Position numbers and translations under genes: made by a program. DNA of 64,000 nucleotides from Thermochaetoides thermophila DSM 1495. Taxonomy: Eukaryota; Ascomycota; Sordariomycetes; Sordariales; Chaetomiaceae. Under the pieces are notes generated by a model. That model saw only the letters and a program-made list of their open reading frames with translations. It did not search any database and was not told the origin of the DNA. Numbering within the stretch: position 1 is the stretch's first letter; each line of letters begins with the position of its first letter. Location of the stretch: the NCBI RefSeq assembly GCF_000221225.1, contig NW_006383036.1:1427587-1491586 (forward strand), written 5' to 3'. This document shows positions 34,688 to 46,653 of the stretch, piece by piece.

Positions 34688-37600
34688 GAGAGATGATACC
34701 CATCGTGATGAATGTGTCTTGGGATTGATACACCGGGTCTCAATCCGGGGTTGTTTTGCATGATGAGATGGCAAAGGAAGCAAAGAGGGAAAATGCCCGC
34801 ACCATGTTCACCTTCTCCACCTGGCAACGGAGTTGAGCGGACTCGGAAACTTACAGGTAAGGAAGCATTTTTTAGGTGTCTAAAATGAGTTTAGGACTAG
34901 CATAGGGCAGCGTGCTCACATATCAGCCGGCGTTAAGAAGGATAGCACTGTGTGTGGTGACTATAGGAAGTATCTAGGTAGCGGGCAAATCAATCTGAAT
35001 TCGCGCCATGCATGTCCCGAAATTACTCTGGTTCTTGATTGAATCAACCTTCTCTGTAGACCAGTACCTCACAAAACATGCCGGGGTTTTGGAGTACACA
35101 CAAAATGCCAGTTTTTTTTAATACCGTGTTACGTACGTTAGTATGTTGTGGATGCTCTGTTTAGTTGACCCAAAACCTCAAGAGCAGTAACAAAGGTCAT
35201 CTCGGTGCCCATCGAGATAGCTTTGAAGAAAGGGTCACGCGCACCACCGCGGGCCGTAGCTGTGGGAGCTATGATAACGACCTTTGGAAGAGTAGGACGA
35301 AGTGAGGGCGCATCATTGTCGGGCTGTGGCTGATACTGACCTTCGCTGCGGTTTATCGCCGCGCCGCAAAGAATCCCGGTTTTGTGACCTTCAGTCTGGT
35401 GAACATGCGAAAGCGTGTTTGTCAGAATGCTTTAGTAGGGTGATGGTGTACAGCACCCTACTCCCTTATGCTTCCATGATCTAGCAGTAGAGAAGTCGAT
35501 ACTTCTCATAAGAAGGTTCGATCCTCAAGATACCCAGCCTGCAGGATCTCCATTTACACAAACTGTGACACAAGGTCCAGTTGACTCGGAAATGACTCAC
35601 GTAGGCTGGTCAGCAAGAGGGATGCAGTGACTGAAACATTGAAATAACTGAGGTAATCTAACAGCACAACAGTAACTTATCGGAGATGTTGCTACGATAA
35701 TCCGTCTTGGAATGTTGCATATTTCAGCCGCTCCTTGTGCGCTTTTCGGCATTTCGTAAAGAGATTGACAAGCATGGAAGAGTGAAACATTAAACCGTGG
35801 GGCGTAGGGCGGTTCTCGATGCTCGGGTTTCGACCCAAGGAAAAAGAGGAGGACGCTCCTGGGCCTGAGGGTGGTCGGTAATTAAGCGGGGGGGGGGTAT
35901 AACCTATGTCATTGCATGCTACTCACACACAAATATTATGATGCTCATGGCCGAACGAAAGCGGTGTTTGACTGCATTTAGATCTGTAAAAATCTGCTGA
36001 TTGACTTACCGTTAGGGAAACTAAAATTTGATAAAGCGCCGGCCAAGCAAACTTGGCATGTAATCATGTAATATCTTTTCGCAGAGTGCAGGTTGCCGGT
36101 TTTTCAAGGTTATCGGCCTGGCAGCCCGGCATGGTTCATGAAGGCGAGGAGCGAGGAAAGGAGGACGGGCACTGGTCGCCGCAGGACGTGTTGTAGAGTT
36201 AGCTAATCATATACTTCGTTTCCCGTAAAAAATCCCCCTGTTTTAGGGAGCCAAGGAAAAGAGGGAGCCTCTATCGAATGGCTTTGACAGCAGAGGGATG
36301 TGCGAGGTGACAATATTCGAAGCGCGAAGGGTTGCATTGCAGAAGCAGTTGCTGGCCGCCGACCACCGACCCCTTCCTCCCGAATCCCCCATCGTCCACC
36401 GACAACACAGCCATACCTACTCCGAAGCCAGCACACAGTAGACCGTAGAGTTGCAGATTGCTCAGCCGTCCGTCCGTTTCGTATCTGGTCGGGGCAGTAA
36501 AGGCGAACGCGGCAGTCGGGCGGGAGTCGGGGTTTGGTGGCTTGTGGCCATGTGGTCAGGAGTAGCCACGACGATGAGGCTGCGAAGACGAGATGATCAT
36601 GTAGGCAACATGTAAGCAAGGCATTAGAAGTTACACATATTTTTGCGTCTGAGAGGGTTGAATTATGAGCACGTTCCGCGAGAATTTGCTTGGTGTTTGG
36701 TGGTTGAGGAAGCAGAGAGGTACGTGAGGTGTAGGGTTAGTTAGTTGGTGCAACCGCGTCTCTAGAAGCAAAGCTGCGGGATGACGTCGGAGCAGTAAGA
36801 AGAGCAGACAGATGGTCTGCATTGCCTTCTGGGCATTGGTAGCGCTCGCCATACCGTGTAAAGAGAAAGCATACCTACCTAGGTAGGTAGTCTGTGGATA
36901 GAGAGGATAACTAAACAACGACTTCAGTTAAGAGAGATTAAGATGGGGACACACTATACTCTTACCTGCTACTTAACCCAGTGGGTACCCTTACCGAGGT
37001 TGATCAGAAGACTTTTTAAGGCCAATGTTGGAATCTCGAACGAACTGAATTGTCTAAGTCTGTGGGCATGGCCGAAACAACTGACAATTCCGAAGAGTTC
37101 CCGGTAAGAGCCGGGCCGGGAATTGCTCGCTGTCTTTCGGGTCTGGCAAGGGGCGCAGTATCCTCTAAGTAAACAGAGAGTAGGAGCCATTCCATGAATT
37201 CAGGCGGTCAGCAAAGCGGCGTTGTCGGTGATGAATAACAGATGATTTGCTGATGTTGGCCTATATGCATAGCAAGTATGCAGACTCATATCCTATTATC
37301 TACCAACTGTTCTAGTGTAGATACTTTTGCGCAGTAGGCGATGTTGAGCAGCTGAGGATTTGCCGTAGCTGTCAATGGACCGCCAGCCGCCAAAAAAAAA
37401 AAAAAAATAGGGTGTGGCGCCTATCCATTCTTGGGTCGGGAGATCCGCGATGGAAGCTTTGGTCGATGAAACCTTAGGGAGACCTGTCGAGCTCACACCA
37501 CCAGGGCCAGCGACCCAACGCATCGTAGCAAGAGCGGAACGCCCCACTAGCCTTTCAAGCTTATCTTGTCCGCCAAAGTTGGGTAAAAGGAAGGGGAGGG

Positions 37601-40565
37601 GCAGGCAGGTAGCAAACATAAAGAAATGAGTGTCTAAACATATTGTTCGAGCTGATTCAGAGTCGACTTCAAGAGGAGCCGAGAGCGTCAATTCTGGTTG
37701 GAATTGGTAACTGTGTACAGTAGGTCAAACGAGAAAGTCCACTCCCGGTAAGATAAAAACTGCTATTCTCTCGACTCCGTAACAAGCTTGCCGGCGACGC
37801 AAAAAGTCAGAGCGGTTCGTTCAGGCACGGATGAGGTACCACCGCCGCTACCCACCGGCCAGCTGCAGCAAACTGGAAGCGGGGCGATGAAAGCGGGGAC
37901 ATTACTGGGAGAGAGCCCTCAGCTAATGGAGACGCTATACTGGATTTAGCGATTTCCGCCCTCTCGCACAAAATTCTCGAACGATACTGCCAGCGACCAA
38001 TGACAGAGGAGATCCGCTCCCTAGCAAAAAGGCGCCGAGACTATTTGATGCTGGAAAGCTGAAAGCTGGGTTGCCCTGAAATAGGTTTGATCAAACGCTG
38101 ATTAAGTATCTGAGAATTCGGTTCGACGCTAACGACAAGGGCGATATCGCTTACACTATTTGTACACGTCCAGCATACATGCAGTGGCGACGAACTACGC
38201 TGATTGCGGTGGATCGACGGCGCGTGGCCTCAGCTCCCCCATCATCAGGGATCTGCCTGTTGTGTCGAAGAATTGGGGAGCACCGGTGGACACGTGGAAA
38301 TTGACGTTGCGGAGCTGAGAGACAAATAAATCAAAAAAAAAAAAAACACAAAAAAGCGTGGATGATAGTGAACAAGCGAAGACATTTTTTCCACCCTCGC
38401 TCGCTCGGACGCTGCCAGTATCTTGGGACAGTGCTGCGCTAGCTACCTACGGGCTAGCCGCAGAGCAACTGAACGAGGAGGGCCTGATCTACCTACGAAG
38501 TATATGCTGTGTACGCCAGCTATCCATGGTGTTCAGCGCCCGACGAATTGCTGTGGAATGTGTTTTTGTGACCTGCCGAGTTTTCGAAAGCACTTCCAGG
38601 AAAATGCCTCGGATTCTATGCGCACATAAATCGATCAAAAGAAAGGCATAGCGTGATTCTACATACATACGGATATGCTCCAACAAGACAAGACAGGTCT
38701 GCAACCAGACAGGGAAAGATTTCCCAACCCGGCTACTAGTGAACTAGTACATAGTGTAAAGAGCGCTGCGGGGATGGATGTTTTTTTCCCGAAAACCCTG
38801 TCAGTTGTGGACTATGGACTGTGGACTATGAAAAACGGTGTGGCGCTGCGGCATTGCCCTGGACCCCATCAATGGAACCCAAGACTCTGATCTGGGCTTG
38901 CAGCCTGGCGCCGCCTCTCCGACATATCGGGTTCTCGGCGTCCCTCAGCCCTTCTAGCCAACAGGAGCAGCAGGAGGAATGCGGCACTGCGAGGGACACG
39001 AGAGCAATAAAAGCAAAAGTAGCGGGTACGAATACACAGGGTGGGAGACTGGCGATCGTGAGGCGAGCGAGCGGTTTTTAACGGCTCACAATATGACGAG
39101 GGACGAAGGTTGGACGAAAGTTTGAAGCACGTATCGTCATAACAAGACAGCAGCAGCAACAAAAGACAACAGAATAGCAAAACAACAATAGACTTGAGTC
39201 GAGAGGCCGAGAGTGTCGCAGTTGCTAGGGATAGCGATGGTTCAAGCATCCGTGTTCGAGATAAGGGAGGAGAAAGGCGCTGTCAGCAATAAGCTTTGAC
39301 TCGCTTCCTGCTAGGTCTGGCCGGGCAGCGGCATTCTCATTTCCAACCCTTTTTTTTTTCTTTTTGTTGTTGTTGTTGCTGTTGTTTGTTTGTTTGTTAA
39401 GAGATCCACACAACGAACAAAAGCCCGACCACGCTTTTTTTTTTTTCATTTTGACACATTGCACCGCTCCAGTTGGCGAAAAAGTAGGCAGCAGGAGCAA
39501 GCAGCTGTAAAGACTATGTACACTACTCATCGATACTATCGAAGCCGATTTACGAGATCGTAGATAGCGTCGCTGTCTATCAACTATCCATTGCAACAAC
39601 CGAGAGCTTCACCCTACCTACCGCCTTAGCCACTGTACTGTGTACATAGGTACCTACTCAAGTACATACTTGCGGCCTGCGTTGCCAAGCTGCAAGTGAC
39701 CGCTCTCAGGCCTGTTGCGTTGCATCCGCCCTCCGAAGCTCGAACCCCTGCGGGCTGGGTTGGACTCCCCATGTGCCTGAACGCCACTTACTATGTACCT
39801 GCTTCCCTTCCGCATCAGGAAAGAAAACAAAAAAAAAGCGAACATGGGGTCTACATTGGATCTGATATGCTTGTTTTAACTTGTCTATGCCGTTGCTCGC
39901 TTCTGCCAAAGTGCATCATGTTTTATTTTTTTCTATTGTTTACTATATTTTTGGTATTTTTTGTTTGTTTCGACTGGCGACGAGCGACAAGAAGCAAGTG
40001 ACCTTCTTCCTAGCTTTTCAGGGTCGATTGAGCTTGTGCCCCTGTCCATACACCCCCTGTCCCTGTCTTTGCTCTCTGGACCCTGGTTACGAGGGAAAAG
40101 GAGAGATCCAGCGCTACGGAGTACCTACCACCACAGTAACTAGTGCCCGTACACACATACCGCCGCTGCAGTGCGACCCCGTCGCCAGCCAGCAGCCAGC
40201 TCCAGCTCGGCGATATGGACTACAGCCCATGGATCGTGGACCAGGCACATGGGCCCCGGTCTTCCCGTGTGGAATCATGGGTCCACGAGCCCGGAAACGG
40301 AGAATGTGTAGTGTACATACGGATCCCCGGGGGGGGGGGGGCGGGGGAGGGGGAGGGAGGGGAAGGGGGAGGGGGCTATGCACAAATCTAAGTACATATG
40401 AAGATCTCGACGTTCCCAACTCCACACGCTCCCTCTTCCCTCTTGCTCTCTCTCTTTGCCTTTGCTAGGTTTCTCGGTATCCGACCCTGACACTCGTTCG
40501 CCGTTCTCCTGTCCTGTCCTGTCGTGGTGTCGGCGTCCTCACTCAGGACGCAAATCGTAGTCACC
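34688..40565. other. Gene-free interval, 5.9 kb
   Basis: No conserved ORF was found on either strand. It contains long A-runs (37393-37407, 38334-38345), T-runs (39349-39359, 39436-39447) and a G-run (35888-35897). A tRNA-like relic lies near 35473-35530, and a G-rich block at 40329-40375. The right portion is presumably the promoter and long leader of the secreted oxidase gene. The size is compatible with an unannotated lncRNA or a decayed locus, but the sequence alone does not show either. Confidence 0.55.
40329..40375 (+). repeat. G-rich tract with G-quadruplex potential
   Basis: A 47-base purine block with G-runs of three or more separated by single C or A bases, only ~190 bp upstream of the oxidase start codon on the coding strand. 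Composition satisfies the classic four-G-run pattern several times over. Whether it is in the promoter or the 5' UTR is unknown. Confidence 0.75.
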
Positions 40566-43500
40566 ATGAAGGGCTCACCAGCAAGGACACTTCTTTCAAC
40601 CCTCCTCTTCGTCTCATCTCGTCTGTCACTCGCTCAGCTCACTGTCCCCAGCCAGCTTCCGGGACAATGGGAGTATCTAGGATGCTGGACTGATGTCCCG
40701 GGGAGGACGCTCACCGGCGCGGCCTACGCCGACGGCGCCGACATGACCATTGAGGCCTGCATCTCGTACTGCTCCAACAACGGCTTCCAATATGCTGGTA
40801 CCGAGTACTCGGTCGAGTGCTTCTGCGGCAACTCGCTCGCCGCCGGTGCCACCAATGTCGCCGAGTCCGAGTGTAACATGGCCTGCTCGGGCGATGCCAC
40901 CCAACCGTGCGGCTCTGGCGGCAAGCTGTCGCTCTTCTACACCAACGAGATCGTCGGGCCCCAGCCTAACCCCGGCGTCAACGACTTCGTTCACATCGGC
41001 TGCTACACCGAAGGCACGACCGGCCGTGCGCTCACCTATGTTCCCAGCGGCATCACTGGCGGCATGACTGTTGAGAAGTGCACTGCTGCTTGCGCTGCTG
41101 CCGGCTACATTCTTGCTGGTGTTGAGTACGCTAGCGAGTGCTGTAAGTTTCCGCACGTCCCTCGCCCCTGGAACAGAAAACAGAGGACGAAAATAGTTTG
41201 GAAGGGGGGGGGGGGAGGGAGAGAGAAGGAAAGGGAGGGAGGGAGGGAGAAAGGGAGGGAGTAGGGAGTGGGTGGGGTTAATGCCCGCGGGTTGTTTGTG
41301 GGAGGAGGGGGGAGGTTAAGAGGTCATCGTCACAGGCCCAGACTGACATCAGCTCCTCTTAGATTGCGGCAACACCATCGCCAATGGTGCCGTCCTAGCC
41401 AGCGACGGCTGCACCATGACCTGCGCTGGCAATTCCAGCGAAATTTGCGGTGGCCCTGGCCGTCTCAACATTTATAACTATCAGAACCAGTATGACCCGA
41501 GCGCGACGCCGACTGGGTGAGCATCTCTTCTGTCCTCTCTGACCATTGGTTTGTGATGAGCCCTAATCCTGACATTAGTACCCCCGAAACTAGCTCCCCT
41601 GCTGGCCCGACCGGCACGCCGAGCGGTCCCTCTCAGCCCGAGGCGATCGGTGAGGAGTGGCTCTGGCACGGCTGCCGCACCGAGGCGACCAGCATGCGTG
41701 CGCTGAGTGCGGCCACCTTTGCCTCGGACGACATGACCCTCGAGGCTTGCGCCCAGTTCTGCGCCGCTTATACCTACTTCGGCGTCGAGTATTCGCGCGA
41801 GTGCTACTGCGGCAACAGCTTCAACCCCGGCTCGACCTTGGTCGCCCCCGGCGAGTGCAGCATGACCTGCATGGGCGCTTCCTCGCAGTACTGCGGTGCC
41901 GGCAACCGTCTGTCCGTCTATGCTAAGGAGGGCACTCCTCAGCCCAGCGAGACCTTGCCCACCAGCTCGGCGGCGGCCTCGACCTCTGCTGTTCCGGCCC
42001 CGACTGGCCTCCCCGAGGGCTGGAGTTACCAGGGCTGCTGGATCGACGGGGCTAACGGCCGCATCCTGTCTCACCAGGTTCCCGACAGCACTACCAACAG
42101 CCAGACTCAGTGCGCTGCCGCCTGCTTCTCGCTCGGCTACAACATCTCGGGCACCGAGTACTCTCAGCAGTGCTTCTGCGGCAATGCCATTATCAACGGT
42201 GGTGTCCAGACTGACGACGCTGACTGCAATACCCCTTGCCCGGGCAACCCGTCCCAGACCTGCGGCGCGGGCAACCGCATGAGCATCGTCGCCAATGGGC
42301 CCCCGGAGGTCTACCAGCCGCCTGCCCCCCAGATCGGCGGTCTCGGCGACTGGGAGTACCAGGGCTGCGTTGAGGACAACGTCAACCAGGAGCGCACTTT
42401 CTTCTGGCAGCTGTTCTTCCCTGGCGTCATGACGCCCAAGATGTGCCTCGACAAGTGCGCCGAGTTCGGCTACATGGCGGCTGGTATGGAGTACGGCGAG
42501 GAGTGCTACTGCGGTGACCCGGCCAACATCGACGCCCATGGCGCCGCCTTCCGGCCCGAGTCCGAGTGCGGCGTTCCTTGCGCCGGCAACGCTTCAGCCA
42601 TCTGCGGTGGTCTCAGCCGCCTCACTACCTACTTCTGGGTTGGCGAGCCCTTCTACAGCTGGGACTTCCCTCAGGATTGGCGCGCCGGTAGGTACGAGTT
42701 CCTGGTGGATGGCCCTACCATCCCTCTCATGACCCAGGAGACCATCACCGGCAAGGTCTCCTTCATCTCCAAGTTCGGTACCGGCCCCGGCAACGAGACC
42801 GGTGTCTACGAGTGGGATCCCGTCACCAACACCTTCCGCGAGCTCCACGTCAAGACCGACGTCTTCTGCGCCGCCGGTGTCACCCTGCCCGACAAGGCTG
42901 GCCGTCAGCTCAACATCGGTGGCTGGTCCGGCGATTCTACCTACGGCACGCGCCTCTACTGGCCTGACGGTGCGCCCGGCGTTCCCGGCACTCACGACTG
43001 GGAGGAGGATGTCACTGTGCTCAAGCTCCAGTCTGGCCGCTGGTATCCTAGCGCCATGGTTATGGCCAACGGCTCTATCATGGTCATTGGCGGCTCCATC
43101 GGCTCCAACGATGCTCAGGTCCCTACCATCGAGATTCTGCCCTACACCGGCACTCCCCCGGTCTACATGGAGTGGCTGGAGCGCACTCACCCCAACAACC
43201 TGTACCCGTACGTCGCTGTCCTGCCCGGCGGCGGCATCTTCGTCCAGTACTGGAACGAGGCCCGCATCCTCGACCCCGTCACCTTCGACACCATCAAGAC
43301 TCTGCCCAACACCCCCGGTGCTGTCAACGACCCGAAGGGCGGTCGCACCTATCCTCTGGAGGGCGCTGCTGCTCTCCTGCCCCAGCGCTACCCGTACACT
43401 GACCCGCTTGGTATCCTCATCTGCGGTGGCTCGACCGAGGGTCCCGGCAACGCTCTTGACAACTGCGTCTCGATCGAGCCCGAGGCTCCCAACCCGGAGT

Positions 43501-44198
43501 GGAAGATTGAGCGCATGCCTTCGTTCCGCGTCCTGACCTGCATGGCGCCCCTCCCTGACGGCACCTACCTGATCGTCAACGGTGCCCACCACGGTGTTGC
43601 CGGCTTCGGTCTCGCCGAGGACCCCAACCTCAACGCCCTGCTCTATGACCCGACCAAGCCGCTCGGCCACCGTATCACTGTCGCCGCCAACACCACCATC
43701 GCCCGCATGTACCACTCTGAGGCCATCACCCTCCTCGACGGCCGCGTCCTCATCTCTGGCTCCAACCCCGAGGACGGCGTCAACCCTGAGGAGTACCGCG
43801 TCGAGGTCTTCCTGCCGCCGTACCTGCTCAGCGGCAAGCCGCGCCCTACCTTCACCCTCGAGAACAGGGATTGGGCCTGGGGCGAGACCAACATCACCTT
43901 CACCCTCGGCGCGCCCGCGCAGAACGGTGACATCACCGTCACCCTGCTCGGCTCGGTCTCGAGCACCCACGGCAACTCGATGGGTGCCCGCACTCTCATG
44001 CCGCGCGTCGAGTGCTCCGGCACCTCGTGCGTCGTCGATGCCCCGCCAAATGCCAACATTGCCCCGCCCGGTTGGTACCAGTTCTTCGTGCTGGACGGCG
44101 GCATCCCGGCTGTTGGTGTTTATGTGCGTATCGGCGGCGATCCCGCCGGCCTGGGCAACTGGCCTGATCACCCCAGCTTCTCGAAGCCTGGTATCTAA
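40566..44198 (+). CDS. Secreted copper radical oxidase (AA5_1, glyoxal-oxidase-like) with five WSC domains
   Basis: Extracellular oxidase that would convert aldehydes or alcohols to acids or aldehydes with H2O2 release; the substrate is not predictable. Exons are 40566-41142, 41363-41516 and 41579-44198 (introns 220 and 62 nt), 1116 residues. A signal peptide (~1-23) is followed by Cys-rich WSC domains starting near residues 35, 141, 270, 392 and 502, each with a YxGC or HxGC start and an EC-(Y/F)CG motif, joined by Ser/Thr/Pro linkers. WSC domains are thought to bind wall glycans. The galactose/glyoxal-oxidase domain follows with its key residues intact: Cys674 (DVFCAAG) and Tyr733 (GRWYPSA) for the thioether cofactor, Tyr955-His956 (RMYHSE) and His1041 (SSTHGNSMG). 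A C-terminal DUF1929-type beta domain completes it. Codons are strongly C-ending. The start has a good context (TCACCATGA). Confidence 0.95.
41200..41279 (+). repeat. Purine/G-rich tract in intron 1 of the oxidase gene
   Basis: A ~80-base nearly pure GA stretch with many GGG units inside the 220-nt first intron, explaining why this intron is longer than its neighbours. It has G-quadruplex potential on the coding (pre-mRNA) strand. Confidence 0.75.
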
Positions 44199-45294
44199 AG
44201 GGATTGTGATGGTTTGGTAAATGGGGCATGTGATGAATCTTGGGATGGATGCTAAACCGTATGAGATGGGCAATGGATTCGGGTAATGGATGGGTGTGCT
44301 CTTTTTTTTTTTTTCCGTTTGGGCTATGTCTCTACTCTTCCACCTTGCTTATACCTCTTGGGGTTCTCCATCTCTGGAGCGGTCCATCCTTTTTTTTAGA
44401 ACTCGCGCATCTATATGCACTCATCCATGGCGAGGTTTCTTTGCTGTCTATTTCTTAATTGGTTAAATGTATAACCCTAATATGAGATGAACCTGGATGA
44501 AACTTGATATCCCATGTTTGCGGTGCAGTGTCTTCCTTCACCCTGAGTCCACGATGGGAGAGGCCAACCAGTTGCAAGTTTAAAAAAAAAAAAATTGGAC
44601 GGATTTCCGTTATGTAAGCAATATAGTCCGTCTTATAAAACTATTTGTAGCCCGTGGACTCGACCGTACCTATCCTATCCTGCTTGTGTCTACTGTGTAA
44701 GGCCAGTAAGTAGATGGGAGCTTTTTGAGATCAGTGGTTGGTTGGACTGTGTTTCTCTGTGCCTTTTAACAGGAAACTAATAATGTTTCTTTAATGTACT
44801 TAGCATAAGAGGTCACACCCCTTGGGACGAGGACCGGCTCCTCCGGGGTTTAAAATGGGATCGCAATCTTCTCCAAGACAGTGGACAACAACCAAAACAA
44901 CACCCATCCAGAGAAACCTCGTTGCCAGGCAACAACAATAACAGCAACAAAAATGACAACAAAAATGACAATGACAATGACAACAGTCTTCAACAAAAAC
45001 ACACCAACTTAATTCAGTAACGGAAGCCCAGCAGGAATCAATGACATCATGACATGCAAAGCCCTGCTGACAAAACACACATCACATACATACCCAAGTA
45101 GGTAGATACATCCATTCAGTTAGGCATCTAAAAGTTACCCATCAATCACATTGCACCACAGCCCTCCCTGCAGCCATCCATCCATCCAGTTATCGCCCAT
45201 ACACGCATGCACACACAAAACACTCTTTTTTTTTTTCGGTTAAGTGCCTACGTAGTCATACAACGGCATGACGCCCTCTTGAAATCCCACCTAG

Positions 45295-45566
45295 AAGTAG
45301 GTAAGATAAGTAGGATAAGCAGGTAGGTACCTACCTAGCCTAGTTACTCTGATAGGGTAAGGTACCTGGCGATGGACTGCTAGTTACTTCCATGCCACTC
45401 CCTACCTTACCTGACCTATCTACCAGGTAGGTACTCGCTGCATGTCTCTGGAATGCTAGATGGATGCAGCAAAACACGGTAGGCAGGCAGGCAGCCTGCC
45501 AGGTAAGCAGGTAGGCAGGCGGCAGGCAGATAGGTAGGTAGGTAAATATAGGTAGGTACCTATTGG
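45295..45566. repeat. GGTA/GGCA simple-repeat cluster
   Basis: Repeated GGTA and GGCA units on both strands, with palindromic steps such as GGTAGGTACCTACC (45331-45344), a GGCAGGCAGGCAG run near 45483-45493 and ATAGGTAGGTAGGTA near 45530-45544. A microsatellite rather than a coding or mobile feature. Confidence 0.7.
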
Positions 45567-46264
45567 CCTAACCACCCACGGCGACAGAGATCGGGATCAA
45601 CAAGCGCAACAAAAGGCAGAACAGCTCGGCTGATATGTATCACTGCATTCATTACCGTAACTGATAAGACGCACAGGAAAACCAAAACCCATATGTACAA
45701 ACACGAGGGCCCAAGGGCCCAAGGGATCAAAGTTCTTTGGCCCGAGACAAGCTTCTTGGCAAAAAAAGTCCAATGACATCTGATGACCCCACCTGCGGCC
45801 AGGGCCAAACACCAAGACTCAAAACCAGAAGAGAGCCACAGAAAATTCAGAGTGGGCCTTCACCGCCTATGACCCTGGAGCACCACAGTGCCTGTGTCCT
45901 ATCAGAAAAAAAAAAAAAGAATGAGCGGGGTCAAGCCATCGGTGGGTATTTAGATACCAGAACCTACTGTGTGCAATATGCATACGGTTTGCAGCATGTT
46001 AGATCAGGAACCGAGGTGACAGGAGGGAGACATGGGAATATCAGAAGCAACAAAGACTCCGAGTGTGTAAAAAGGAGACCACCCAGGACTGGCTACAGAA
46101 GCAAAGACTAATGTATGTAGAAACAATTGTAGTCTACCTAACTAGCGCCGCAAAATAAGTGCAGCAATTGTTATTCAGATCTAGCCATCCGATGTAGTAA
46201 AAGCGATTTGGGTTGCCGGAAGTCGTTCCGGAGAGTATCACACACAACAACCGCCCAAAAAGCC

Positions 46265-46326
46265 AAAAAAAGGGGGAGGAGGAGGGGGGGGGGGGAAGCG
46301 AAGGAGGGAAAGGAAGGGAAGAAAAA
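46265..46326 (+). repeat. Purine-rich tract near ran 3' end
   Basis: A run of A then G-rich GGA units with a long G-run (about 46284-46295), ~330 bp beyond the ran stop codon. It could form a G-quadruplex; it is on the strand opposite to the ran transcript. Confidence 0.65.
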
Positions 46327-46653
46327 TCAACGCGATGTACCCACAGACAGCAGGCGGCTGCCCTCCCGCCTGTGTTACACGTTCGTCTCGAAAAGAAACC
46401 ATCCCAAAACGACGTCTTTTTGACTTTTCCCCCCTTCACCTTCAGCACCCTCCAAATACACATTTCCCAGCTTCGCCTACCGTCTTCCCCAGTCCCAGAT
46501 GCCAGCCAGTTTCCCAGCCATCTCCGTGTGCATTGCACCCGAAGGCGCATTCATCTTTTCATAACGGGCATTACCATTTCCTTAAAACCACTACGCGCTA
46601 TCATCTCGCAACATGTGCCGATCCCAACTGAGATCGCATGCGTGGGAAGGCGC

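Larger units (their letters stand above)
44199..46653. other. Intergenic: 3' flanks of oxidase and ran genes (convergent)
   Basis: 2.45 kb between convergent genes. It contains T-runs (44302-44313), A-runs (44582-44593, 45907-45917), the GGTA/GGCA simple-repeat cluster at 45295-45566 and a purine tract at 46265-46326. ORFs present are low-complexity and show no family motifs. Confidence 0.6.

Noticed and set aside
41481..42539. 352-codon minus-strand ORF
   Set aside because: Antisense to the WSC repeats; explained by GC-rich third positions.
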